Of a stretch of DNA of 13,993 nucleotides, positions 6,740 to 13,874 are shown piece by piece; position 1 is the first letter of the stretch, and every line of letters starts with the position of its first letter. Made by a program: the position numbers and the translations under genes. The notes beneath the pieces are model-generated. The model made no database searches. It was not told where the DNA came from and saw only the letters and a program-made list of their open reading frames with translations. Source of the stretch: Candidatus Pacearchaeota archaeon (GTDB lineage: Archaea > Nanobdellota > Nanobdellia > Pacearchaeales > GW2011-AR1); contig VGKR01000008.1 in assembly GCA_016866915.1 (NCBI GenBank), positions 1 to 13,993 on the forward strand. The letters run 5' to 3'.

Positions 6740-8821
6740 TTAAAGTTCAAAAGGTCTTATAATCATACTGCATGAATTTGGCATAGGTCGATTTCCAAAT
6801 TCATCTTCACATTTTATGTAGAAATTATTATTAGGATCCCATTTTGTTGTGTGCAAAATACCTGTGCTCGTCATCTTTATTCCTTGCTCAAAATCATACT
6901 CGCAATTAACTGTATCATAAACACAACTTGCATCCTCATTTGTTATTATCTTAAGACTTTGAGAATCACGGAAAGCCCGGACAATTATTGGTGCAGTTGT
7001 ATCTGTTTCAACTCTAAAGCTAATCTGCTTTGTATCTGAGTTTCCAGCTAAATCAATGCATCTTATAGAATATTGATAATTTCCAGGACCTAACCAAATA
7101 TCTGTGGAATGTGTATATGACTCTGTGTTTGTGAACAAAATATATCCAGAAGAGCCAGCTGTACTTGTGTAATAACAAGAAGCTTCTCCTTGCTTATATC
7201 CTGCAGATGTTTCTGCTTCTAAAGTTACTTTTATTACATTTGTTGAATCTTTTATCGTTGTATCATTTGGCTTTGTAGATGTAATGTATAAAGGCTGAGT
7301 TCCAATTAAAGTCAAAATTTTTGACTGAGCATTTACATTTCCGAAAGTGTCATTGCATCTAAAGTAGAATTTATTTTCTGCATTATTTTCAAGTCCTGTT
7401 AATTTTCCATAGCAAGTATAGCTTAACTGAGAATTGAAATTAATCAGACTATTTGCGCATGTTAGATTATTCTGCATGTCTGCATAATTTCTATCTTGCC
7501 AATCCCATTTACATCTAGCAGGCTCATTGATATAAACTTGAACTTCAGCCTCTCTTGGTTCATTTTCTGCAAAATATGCAAGCGGAGTTTTATCAAGGAA
7601 ATTAAATCCTCTTATTTCAGGAGGTGTTGTGTCAGGTCCGTCATCAATACAGAATTTAAATAAAAATTCCTCTCTATTTGCTATTCCATTTGTAGCAGCT
7701 TCGCATCTAACATAAAACTCAAACTCTCCTCCATTTGTAAGATTCAGTCCTGCTTCTTCTAAATGTGCAACTCCAGGGAAAGTCATTTGTTGTTTATGCT
7801 GCTTCACATACAAATTACTTCCGCCAAAATCATATCTCATATTAGCGAAACTATCTGTTCTTTGATATTCAATCTTACAATATCCATCTTTATCTAATTC
7901 TACTCCAAAGGTAAATGGTTGGAATGCAGGAAGACATTCATCATTTTGGTATAATATTTCAACACCATATTGCCCTCTTGGCAATGGCTCGTATTTGTAA
8001 TCAGTTGTTAAAGCTTCTTGCCAGGGTGTTATTTCAGGAGGATTAACATCTCTTGGATCTTTCCAAATACATCTCGGCTCATCTGTATCTTTGTTTATTA
8101 ATTCACATCCTGTTCCAAGACTTCTACATTGATATTCAGTGCAGGGAAAAAGTTGATTATTACATCTTTCACAATTAGCACCACCTGATGTAGCTTGCCA
8201 TGGTTTACATGTAAATGAAATTTCTCTATCTGTTTCTCTTCTTAGCCACGATGAAAAAATTGCACCTAAAACAGCTAAACCCCCAACAATCCATCCCGCA
8301 GGGCCGCCAACAACAGAGTATAAAAGATAACCTGCAAGAGCACCTGTACCAGCACCAATACCAACTCTTAATGCAGATTCTAATGCTCGAGATGCATCAC
8401 CTGTTTTTATTAATGTTGCAATAAATGTATAAACAGCTATAACAGCTACAAAAATTCCTGCAATAGCAAGACCTGAAAGTGCTTTTCCCGGACTAGTAAA
8501 TCTTTCTAATATTTTTGCAAAAAATCCTGTCCCTCCAGATGAACCAGCTAATCCCGGTACAGGAGATCCCACAAATGGTGCTGGCGCATTTGCAAGAATA
8601 TATTTCATTCCAATACTACTTGCAATTCCTGCACCTACAGGTAATGCAACAGTTGTTAATGTGGGATTAGAACTAGTAGTCGTAGCAGGAGCACCCCCTT
8701 CATCAGCACTTACCAACGGCAAACTTTGTGAAATCATATAAGAAAATGCGATTGTGCTTAATACTAATATAATTATTTCACTCACAGCCATACTCTTTTT
8801 TTTGAAAATTTTTTCTTTCAT
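6740..8821 (-). CDS. Large multi-pass surface protein with Cys-rich and Ig-like extracellular regions
   Basis: This 693-residue protein starts with K-K-K-S-M-A-V-S-E-I-I-I-L (residues 7-19), similar to archaeal pilin N-termini with Glu and Leu at the expected spacing but Met in place of the usual Gln. Further hydrophobic segments lie at about 115-138, 153-171 and 174-193, the last two Gly/Ala-rich. Residues 205-251 hold a Cys-rich module (C-E-R-C, F-P-C-T-E-Y-Q-C-R-S-L-G-T-G-C-E) that I recall as common in DPANN surface proteins. The rest looks like beta-sandwich domains marked by a repeated aromatic-x-x-(R/K)-C-x-D-x-x-G-N motif at about 485-495, 584-594 and 667-677. It could serve as a membrane platform or large adhesin for the pilin-like neighbours. 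It follows the secreted Cys-rich gene by five bases. Confidence 0.8.
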   Translation of the reverse strand: MKEKIFKKKSMAVSEIIILVLSTIAFSYMISQSLPLVSADEGGAPATTTSSNPTLTTVALPVGAGIASSIGMKYILANAPAPFVGSPVPGLAGSSGGTGFFAKILERFTSPGKALSGLAIAGIFVAVIAVYTFIATLIKTGDASRALESALRVGIGAGTGALAGYLLYSVVGGPAGWIVGGLAVLGAIFSSWLRRETDREISFTCKPWQATSGGANCERCNNQLFPCTEYQCRSLGTGCELINKDTDEPRCIWKDPRDVNPPEITPWQEALTTDYKYEPLPRGQYGVEILYQNDECLPAFQPFTFGVELDKDGYCKIEYQRTDSFANMRYDFGGSNLYVKQHKQQMTFPGVAHLEEAGLNLTNGGEFEFYVRCEAATNGIANREEFLFKFCIDDGPDTTPPEIRGFNFLDKTPLAYFAENEPREAEVQVYINEPARCKWDWQDRNYADMQNNLTCANSLINFNSQLSYTCYGKLTGLENNAENKFYFRCNDTFGNVNAQSKILTLIGTQPLYITSTKPNDTTIKDSTNVIKVTLEAETSAGYKQGEASCYYTSTAGSSGYILFTNTESYTHSTDIWLGPGNYQYSIRCIDLAGNSDTKQISFRVETDTTAPIIVRAFRDSQSLKIITNEDASCVYDTVNCEYDFEQGIKMTSTGILHTTKWDPNNNFYIKCEDEFGNRPMPNSCSMIIRPFEL

Positions 8822-8826
8822 ATTAA

Positions 8827-10542
8827 TTATCTTTTGCTATCTGCGTTTGGCAGTGTTGTCCAATCAATTTTATCTCCTAAGAATAAATCTTTCCATTTGT
8901 TGTATCCTTCTCCACCAAGATAATTTGAACTTATTCCGCAATCACCTAAAGAGACACAAAGATTCTGCCAACTTGTTGCCCAACTTGCATTTATTGTAGC
9001 ATTTGCGTTTTTACTTCCAAGAGTATCGTCAAAACAAACAGGTGTGCAAGCTTCATAGCATTTTGCAGAACTCCAAGATTCAATTTCTTTGCAAGCTGCA
9101 ACACACTCATCAGAAGCTCCTGCTCTCCAAGTTGTTATATATGCAACTTCTTGAGTATAAGGAACAAAACAAACAATACTTGCAAAATTACAAATACTAA
9201 TAGGTGTGCCTTCAGTAGAGCCATCTAATATTGTTGCACTTGGATCCCAGAATTTAAATCCAGGTGTATATTTTGGAACACAAGCTGCAATTATGTCTTT
9301 TCCTGATTCACTATCTCTCAAAAGTTTTTCTGTTCCATAAGCTGTTCTTAAAACATTTGCACCTGTTACAACCTTGCAATCTCCAATTTCTTTGCAATCT
9401 TTTGTACTATTTTGCTCAATGCATTGCATCCATTGATTCACAATACAACCAGCTGCTCCGGTAGTTGTATTCTGATAGCAAAGCTTGTTTCGGAATGAAT
9501 CACAAAGCTCATAATGAACTTCTCCGTCATAACAATATAATAAATATGAAAGCTGCCCTGGTTTTGCATTTTCAAAATTTGAAATAGGTTCAGAGCACCA
9601 CTCTTCACCATGATCTCTATATCTTCCACTTGTGAGGAGATCTCTAGCAGGACAACCTAAATCTCTGCAAATATAATCTCCATATCTTGGAGCAACAGAA
9701 TCAATACTTCTCGTGTATTTTTTGCAAGTGCTTCCCATAAGATAATCGCAATATCCGTAAATTGCAGAACCCCTATTTCCTCTTCCATCACCAACACTAA
9801 CTTCAACACCTTCTACACCAGGAACATAACTCCAATAAGCAATGTCATCTACTTTATTTGCATCATAAATATTAGCAATATTTCCACAAGAATCCATATA
9901 ATAAACCTCGTTTTTTCCTTCAACACAAGTTGTTCTTTGCGTTCGAGCGCAAATTGTTCCTAATTCAGGAGCAGTGCATAAAAATCCTTCGTGAAATTCT
10001 CCAGCTGAACTTTGGCATTCTCCTCTTGTTATTGTTCGGCAATCTCTTCCCCTATCTGTTTCAAACACACAAGCACCTTTTGCTTCAGGTGATGCAAGAG
10101 CCAAGCACATAAGCTCGTCTTGAATATCTCCTCTAAATGTTGCCTGAACATTGTAATCTTTTCCCAATGTATCACATCTAACTCTTTCAATTAATGCAGC
10201 TCCATCGCCAAGAAGACAACATCCAACTTGACACTGTGCAACTTCATCTTTCGGAAGAGAATAAAAAAATCCACCCTGTTCTGGATCACATGCTGTTGAA
10301 GTGCTTGGAAGACACTCACCTGTTAAAGTATTAACACATGTTCCTGAAGAGCAATAAGAAGTTGCTGCACAAGAAGTTCTGTCATATCTGTAATTTGTAT
10401 TCACTTCACTTAAAGGAACATTTTGACAAGAAGCTCCGTATGTTGTTCTTTCAGCGCAATACATTGCTTCCTGACTTGCAATCAATGTCATAAAGAATAC
10501 ACTCATCAAAATTAACCCACTAATTAAAAAAATCTTTTTCAT
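8827..10542 (-). CDS. Cys-rich secreted protein
   Basis: I place the start at the ATG at 10542. The longer frame begins with TTG at 10599, adds 19 residues with no signal-like character, and overlaps the upstream gene by 56 bases. From 10542 the protein has 571 residues, starts with a clean Sec-type signal or anchor (M-K-K-I-F-L-I-S-G-L, hydrophobic to about 22), and needs only one base after the upstream stop. The mature part has about 40 cysteines spread along its length, several in pairs (G-C-C, A-A-C), so it is probably a disulfide-stabilised extracellular protein. The end has S-L-G-D-C-G-I-S-S-N-Y, a motif I recall from DPANN surface proteins. No enzyme motif is evident. Its place between pilin-like genes and the multi-pass protein suggests a structural or adhesive role. 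Confidence 0.8.
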   Translation of the reverse strand: MKKIFLISGLILMSVFFMTLIASQEAMYCAERTTYGASCQNVPLSEVNTNYRYDRTSCAATSYCSSGTCVNTLTGECLPSTSTACDPEQGGFFYSLPKDEVAQCQVGCCLLGDGAALIERVRCDTLGKDYNVQATFRGDIQDELMCLALASPEAKGACVFETDRGRDCRTITRGECQSSAGEFHEGFLCTAPELGTICARTQRTTCVEGKNEVYYMDSCGNIANIYDANKVDDIAYWSYVPGVEGVEVSVGDGRGNRGSAIYGYCDYLMGSTCKKYTRSIDSVAPRYGDYICRDLGCPARDLLTSGRYRDHGEEWCSEPISNFENAKPGQLSYLLYCYDGEVHYELCDSFRNKLCYQNTTTGAAGCIVNQWMQCIEQNSTKDCKEIGDCKVVTGANVLRTAYGTEKLLRDSESGKDIIAACVPKYTPGFKFWDPSATILDGSTEGTPISICNFASIVCFVPYTQEVAYITTWRAGASDECVAACKEIESWSSAKCYEACTPVCFDDTLGSKNANATINASWATSWQNLCVSLGDCGISSNYLGGEGYNKWKDLFLGDKIDWTTLPNADSKR

Positions 10543-10543
10543 T

Positions 10544-11299
10544 TTAATATCCGGGAGGGAAAACCAAACTCCTTGATGCAAATTGGAATCGGTTTCCAAT
10601 ATTTTTATCTGTTAAAATATAAATTCTTGTTCCATCATCTCTTAGATTTTTTTCAACTTTCAAATCAGGATAATAAGTCATATACAATCGAGGATCAGCT
10701 TCTCCAACAGTTGCCTCCCACTCTACTATTGAATTAGCAATGCTGATTAATTCATAAAGATTATTGTTTAGAATCACATTAAAAGAATCATATCTGTCTG
10801 CAGAGCCTTTTGATACAGTTAAAATATAATCAAAACTAACAACAACTCTCTTTGGAAGTAATTCAACATTTGTTCTTCCTGTTTCTAAATTTACATTATA
10901 ATTTCTGCTTTCGTAATTTTCTTTAAGAGCATTAAAGCAAGCCACAACATCTTCTCTTATATCATTTTCAATTTCGAATTCAATATTTTGTTTTAGAAGT
11001 GGTTTTTGTATAAGGCAGGTTTTATAATTTTCATTGGTGTAGCAAAGATACTGAATATTAATGTCATTATATTCAAAATAATGCTCTGGATGAACGCTTC
11101 CTCCTTGCAAAGAAATGATTTCTATACTGTCCTGAATTTTAGTATCAAGGCAATTTTGTATAAATGCCTGCGGATTTTTTTCATCAAAACTTGTTCTTAT
11201 ATTCAGATTTGGCATCACCAAAAAGAAAAACAAAGCCAAACCCACAATTAAAATAGCAATTATAATAAAAATAGTCACCTGCCCCCTTTTTCCTTTCAT
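10544..11299 (-). CDS. Prepilin-like membrane protein, first gene of the operon (GQVTIF type)
   Basis: This 251-residue protein begins M-K-G-K-R-G-Q-V-T-I-F, with probable prepilin cleavage between Gly6 and Gln7 and a hydrophobic helix to about residue 30. The extracellular domain includes Asn-Cys-Leu near residue 50, a Gln-Gly-Gly turn, further cysteines in the Y-L-C-Y and T-C-L-I segments, and an F-P-P-G-Y end. N-termini of this kind are frequent in DPANN genomes in my recollection. The ATG lies 25.5 nt after the centre of a TTTATAAA box that is bracketed by an 11-bp inverted repeat, so this gene leads the operon and is probably translated from a leaderless mRNA. The next gene starts one base after its stop. 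A pilin-like or envelope subunit role is inferred. Confidence 0.84.
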   Translation of the reverse strand: MKGKRGQVTIFIIIAILIVGLALFFFLVMPNLNIRTSFDEKNPQAFIQNCLDTKIQDSIEIISLQGGSVHPEHYFEYNDINIQYLCYTNENYKTCLIQKPLLKQNIEFEIENDIREDVVACFNALKENYESRNYNVNLETGRTNVELLPKRVVVSFDYILTVSKGSADRYDSFNVILNNNLYELISIANSIVEWEATVGEADPRLYMTYYPDLKVEKNLRDDGTRIYILTDKNIGNRFQFASRSLVFPPGY

Positions 11300-11302
11300 G
11301 TT

Positions 11303-11338
11303 TTTCCTAAGATAAGATTATTTATAAATCTTAGGAAA
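11303..11338. promoter_or_regulatory. Inverted-repeat operator bracketing the TATA box of the pilin-like operon
   Basis: Perfect 11-bp arms, TTTCCTAAGAT (11303-11313) and ATCTTAGGAAA (11328-11338), flank a 14-nt spacer. The TATA box TTTATAAA (11321-11328) falls in the spacer and touches the distal arm. The repeat ends four bases before the ATG at 11299. With a start of transcription at the ATG the repeat would not be in the RNA, so a DNA-bound dimeric regulator fits better than an RNA hairpin. Confidence 0.6.
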
Positions 11339-11375
11339 TCTCTCGAATTAATTAAAATTTTAAAAGAAATCTGAT

Positions 11376-11444
11376 TTTAATCCTCTGTTTCAACTCTTTA
11401 ACTCGGCATCGCTAGGACGAGTTTAATCCTCTGTTTCAACTCTT
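11376..11444. repeat. 23-bp direct repeat duplicating the PCNA gene end
   Basis: The 23 bases at 11422-11444 encode the last PCNA residues and stop. They occur again, identical, at 11376-11398. The 23 bases between them include a GC-rich core of about 20 bases (near 65% GC in an AT-rich region) with AACTCG/CGAGTT arms. The copies are 46 bp apart, so the second is out of frame with the first. The spacer is too short for a normal CRISPR unit. It may be a tandem duplication, a small insertion with target duplication, or an assembly artefact. Confidence 0.7.
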
Positions 11445-12172
11445 GGCGCAAGAAGGAAAGAAAGTTCAATCAATTCATTTTTTATATCCATTCTTAGAGG
11501 ATGGTCATTTGCGAATTTTAAAATAACTTTTTCAGCAAGTTTAGCTCCTTTTATGAATTTTTGCAAATATTCAAGACTGTATCTTGACTTGCAATTCTCT
11601 GCACTTATTTTTGCTTCATCTCCTGAAAACTCAGACATTGCAGAATTAAGCCCCCTTGCCTCTATGATAAATTTTCCATTATTTATTATAAATGAGCAAG
11701 CATCTGCAACAACAAGACAGTCTTCAATAGAATCAGAAAGATCTCGGGAATTAATTTCAATAACAGAACTGAATTCAAGAGCAGGCAAATCTTTTTCTTC
11801 CCCCTCAATATCTATCAAACTTAAATTGAAATTTCTCTTGATTCTGTCAGAAATTTGTATATTAAGTAGATTTTCTTTTTTTTCAAGAATCAATGAGCTT
11901 GAAGGCCCGCTTCTTTTTAAAATTCTTTTTAAATTATCAAGATTAATACCTAAAACTTCGTCTCCTGTTTCAAACTGCGAAAAAGAACTTTTTGGAAGAA
12001 CAAATCTAACCATTGAAATATTCGCAGGATCTATTGCAGTTATACTTAAACCAGAATCATTCACCTTTATTCTAACTTCTGTAACAAGCTCTGAAATTAT
12101 TTCTATAATTTTAGACAAAAATCCAGGATTTTCAAGTTTTATTAACATTTTGAATTTTAAAGGGATATTCAT
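11423..12172 (-). CDS. pcn: DNA polymerase sliding clamp (PCNA)
   Basis: This is the ring-forming processivity factor that tethers polymerase B/D, ligase, FEN1 and other enzymes to DNA. The 249-residue length is normal for PCNA (about 245-250). Diagnostic segments are S-G-L-S-I-T-A-I-D-P-A-N-I-S-M-V near residues 40-55, the interdomain region after G-D-E-V-L-G-I-N-L, and the C-terminal R-Y-S-L-E-Y-L-Q-K-F-I-K-G-A-K followed by P-L-R-M-D-I. The last residues (L-A-P-R-V-E) match the usual PCNA end. A second possible start is Met9 (ATG at 12148), which gives a beginning closer to typical family members. Upstream, a four-codon frame (12180 down to 12169) ends in a TGA that overlaps the first ATG. 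The gene diverges from the primase gene across 97 bp. Confidence 0.95.
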   Translation of the reverse strand: MNIPLKFKMLIKLENPGFLSKIIEIISELVTEVRIKVNDSGLSITAIDPANISMVRFVLPKSSFSQFETGDEVLGINLDNLKRILKRSGPSSSLILEKKENLLNIQISDRIKRNFNLSLIDIEGEEKDLPALEFSSVIEINSRDLSDSIEDCLVVADACSFIINNGKFIIEARGLNSAMSEFSGDEAKISAENCKSRYSLEYLQKFIKGAKLAEKVILKFANDHPLRMDIKNELIELSFLLAPRVETED

Positions 12173-12269
12173 CTAAACATCCCCTGAGACTTTTAAACAT
12201 TATTATTATATAGTATAGGGTCTAAGTGTAATTATATAAATCTTTTATTATACAGAAATTAAATCTAAA
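12173..12269. promoter_or_regulatory. Shared divergent promoter region of PCNA and primase
   Basis: For the primase, TTATATAAA at 12232-12240 is centred about 34 nt before the ATG, predicting a leader of about 8 nt. For PCNA, a TATATAA element on the minus strand (about 12206-12212) predicts a start near 12184 and a 12-nt leader; TTTAAAA at 12192-12198 is an alternative. The 97-bp spacing lets one bound regulator affect both replication genes. Confidence 0.5.
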
Positions 12270-13829
12270 ATGGAAGAAAATTCAGAACAATCCAGTGAAA
12301 AAGAGCAAAGAATAAGGAAAATTACGCACCTTTATTATTCAAAAAAAGATGTGCAAAAAGCTATTTTTGAATTTTCAGAAGGAAGAGAGGTTGTTCCAAG
12401 ATATTTTGAGGGTTTTGGAAAAAGACCTGATTCTTTGCAATATCCCGGTGATGTTTTCGAATTAGTAAGAAAAGGAGCAACATCTTTTCATTGCTCTGAA
12501 GAGATTTGGAAAGACCCCCTAAAAATCTCAACAGAAATGAACAAAAAACAGCTTGATGAATTAAGAGTTGGCTGGGATCTTTTGTTGGATATAGATTGCC
12601 CCTGGATTGATTATGGTAAAAAAGCAGCACAAGCAATAATTACTGCTTTAAAATTTAGCAAAATAAAAAACTTTGGATTAAAATTCTCGGGGAGTAAGGG
12701 ATTTCATATAATTGTTCCCTGGAAAGCTTTTCCTTTCGAAATAAATAAAATTCAAACGTCAACGAAATTTCCAGAATGGCCTAAGATTATAGTTAATTAT
12801 CTAAAAGAACTTTCGAGGCCAATATTAGAAGACTTAATAAAACAAGACTTACACGAATTCAAAAAACTTGAAGGATTTACAGGAATAATGTGTGAAAATT
12901 GTAAGAATTTGGCAAATAAATCTTATCAAATAACTGTAAGATGCAATAATCATAAAATACCCCACATAGAGACTTTTATCTCTAGCAATTACGATAATTC
13001 AAAAAAATGTCCAGATTGTAATTCATTTATGGAAGAAGCAGATAAAAAAGAGATATATGTTTGTTCTAACTGCAACATAAACTCTCTAACCGAACCTAAA
13101 AATTTTAGTAGAGGAGCATCAACAGATATTTTTAAAATTCTTGGATTAGATTTACAATTGGTTTCATCAAGGCACATGTTTAGAATGCCTTATTCTCTTC
13201 ATGAAAAAACAGCTCTTGCAAGTGTTGTGTTGAAATTGGAAGAATTAAAGAATTTTCAGCCAAGAGATGCAGATCCTCTGAAGGTTAAAATAAGAAATTT
13301 TCTTCCGAAAGCAGAAGAAGGAGAAGCAACTGAGCTTCTTAGAGAAGCACTTGATTGGTATAAAAACCAACATCCTGAAAAATCAGAGACAGATGAAAAA
13401 AAAGAATTTTCTTCTGAGCCAATAAAAATCTCAGGTCCCTTGGATGAGATTTTTCCTCCAACAATAAAGCAAATTCTTCAAGGAGTTAAAGATGGAAGAA
13501 AAAGATCCTTGTTTGTTTTAATCAACTTCTTCCGCTCAATAGGACTGGAAAGAGATGAGCTTGAAAAAATTATCTCTGAATGGAATGAAAAAAACGAAAA
13601 TGCCTTGCCAAAAGAATATATAAAATCTCAGCTTTTATGGAGTTATAGAAATAAAATTGTTCTTCCTCCAAATTATGATAAAGATTACTACAAAGGAATT
13701 GGAATTTTTCCAACAGAAGAAGAAATTAAATTAAAAAATCCAGTAAATTACGCTAAAAAAAAGAGCTGGCAAAATTCTTCCAAAAGTAAAAAAAGAAAAA
13801 CCCGAAATTCCAATAAAAACCAAATATAA
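12270..13829 (+). CDS. priS: DNA primase, PriS-type catalytic core with PriL-CTD-like tail
   Basis: This 519-residue member of the archaeo-eukaryotic primase superfamily makes RNA/DNA primers for replication. The catalytic acidic pair is D-I-D at 107-109 and the nucleotide-binding motif is S-G-S-K-G-F-H-I at 140-147. The R-H-M-F-R-M-P-Y-S-L-H-E-K-T segment (301-314) completes the site, with Asp286 or Asp294 as likely third metal ligand. An inserted zinc region holds C208, C211 and C225, then a clear C-x2-C...C-x2-C set (247, 250, 265, 268). After a charged linker (about 365-388), residues 395-494 resemble a PriL C-terminal-domain-like module (P-P-T-I-K-Q-I-L...N-P-V-N-Y). At 519 residues it is longer than an ordinary PriS (about 350-400). 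This suggests a single-chain primase as described for Nanoarchaeum. The extreme C-terminus is Lys/Arg-rich. Confidence 0.9.
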   Translation: MEENSEQSSEKEQRIRKITHLYYSKKDVQKAIFEFSEGREVVPRYFEGFGKRPDSLQYPGDVFELVRKGATSFHCSEEIWKDPLKISTEMNKKQLDELRVGWDLLLDIDCPWIDYGKKAAQAIITALKFSKIKNFGLKFSGSKGFHIIVPWKAFPFEINKIQTSTKFPEWPKIIVNYLKELSRPILEDLIKQDLHEFKKLEGFTGIMCENCKNLANKSYQITVRCNNHKIPHIETFISSNYDNSKKCPDCNSFMEEADKKEIYVCSNCNINSLTEPKNFSRGASTDIFKILGLDLQLVSSRHMFRMPYSLHEKTALASVVLKLEELKNFQPRDADPLKVKIRNFLPKAEEGEATELLREALDWYKNQHPEKSETDEKKEFSSEPIKISGPLDEIFPPTIKQILQGVKDGRKRSLFVLINFFRSIGLERDELEKIISEWNEKNENALPKEYIKSQLLWSYRNKIVLPPNYDKDYYKGIGIFPTEEEIKLKNPVNYAKKKSWQNSSKSKKRKTRNSNKNQI

Positions 13830-13845
13830 ATTCTCTTTAATAATA

Positions 13846-13853
13846 TTTAAAAA
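13846..13853 (+). promoter_or_regulatory. TATA-like box before the last gene
   Basis: TTTAAAAA is centred 25.5 nt before the ATG at 13875, the same distance as for the genes starting at 892 and 11299. It is a plausible leaderless promoter, just after the primase stop. Confidence 0.45.
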
Positions 13854-13874
13854 TAAGGATTGGCTGTAAATATA

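Noticed and set aside
8827..10599. TTG start at 10599 for the Cys-rich protein
   Set aside because: It would overlap the upstream gene by 56 bases and place 19 residues before the signal peptide; the ATG at 10542 fits.
11303..11338. Intrinsic terminator for PCNA
   Set aside because: The hairpin is not followed by a T run on the transcribed strand, and it brackets a TATA box, so an operator fits better.
11376..11444. CRISPR array
   Set aside because: There are only two repeats, the spacer is about 23 nt (too short), one repeat lies inside the PCNA coding end, and no cas gene is present.
11553..12176. 207-codon plus-strand frame opposite PCNA
   Set aside because: It is antisense to a well-supported PCNA gene, has no family features, and reflects the codon bias of the true strand.
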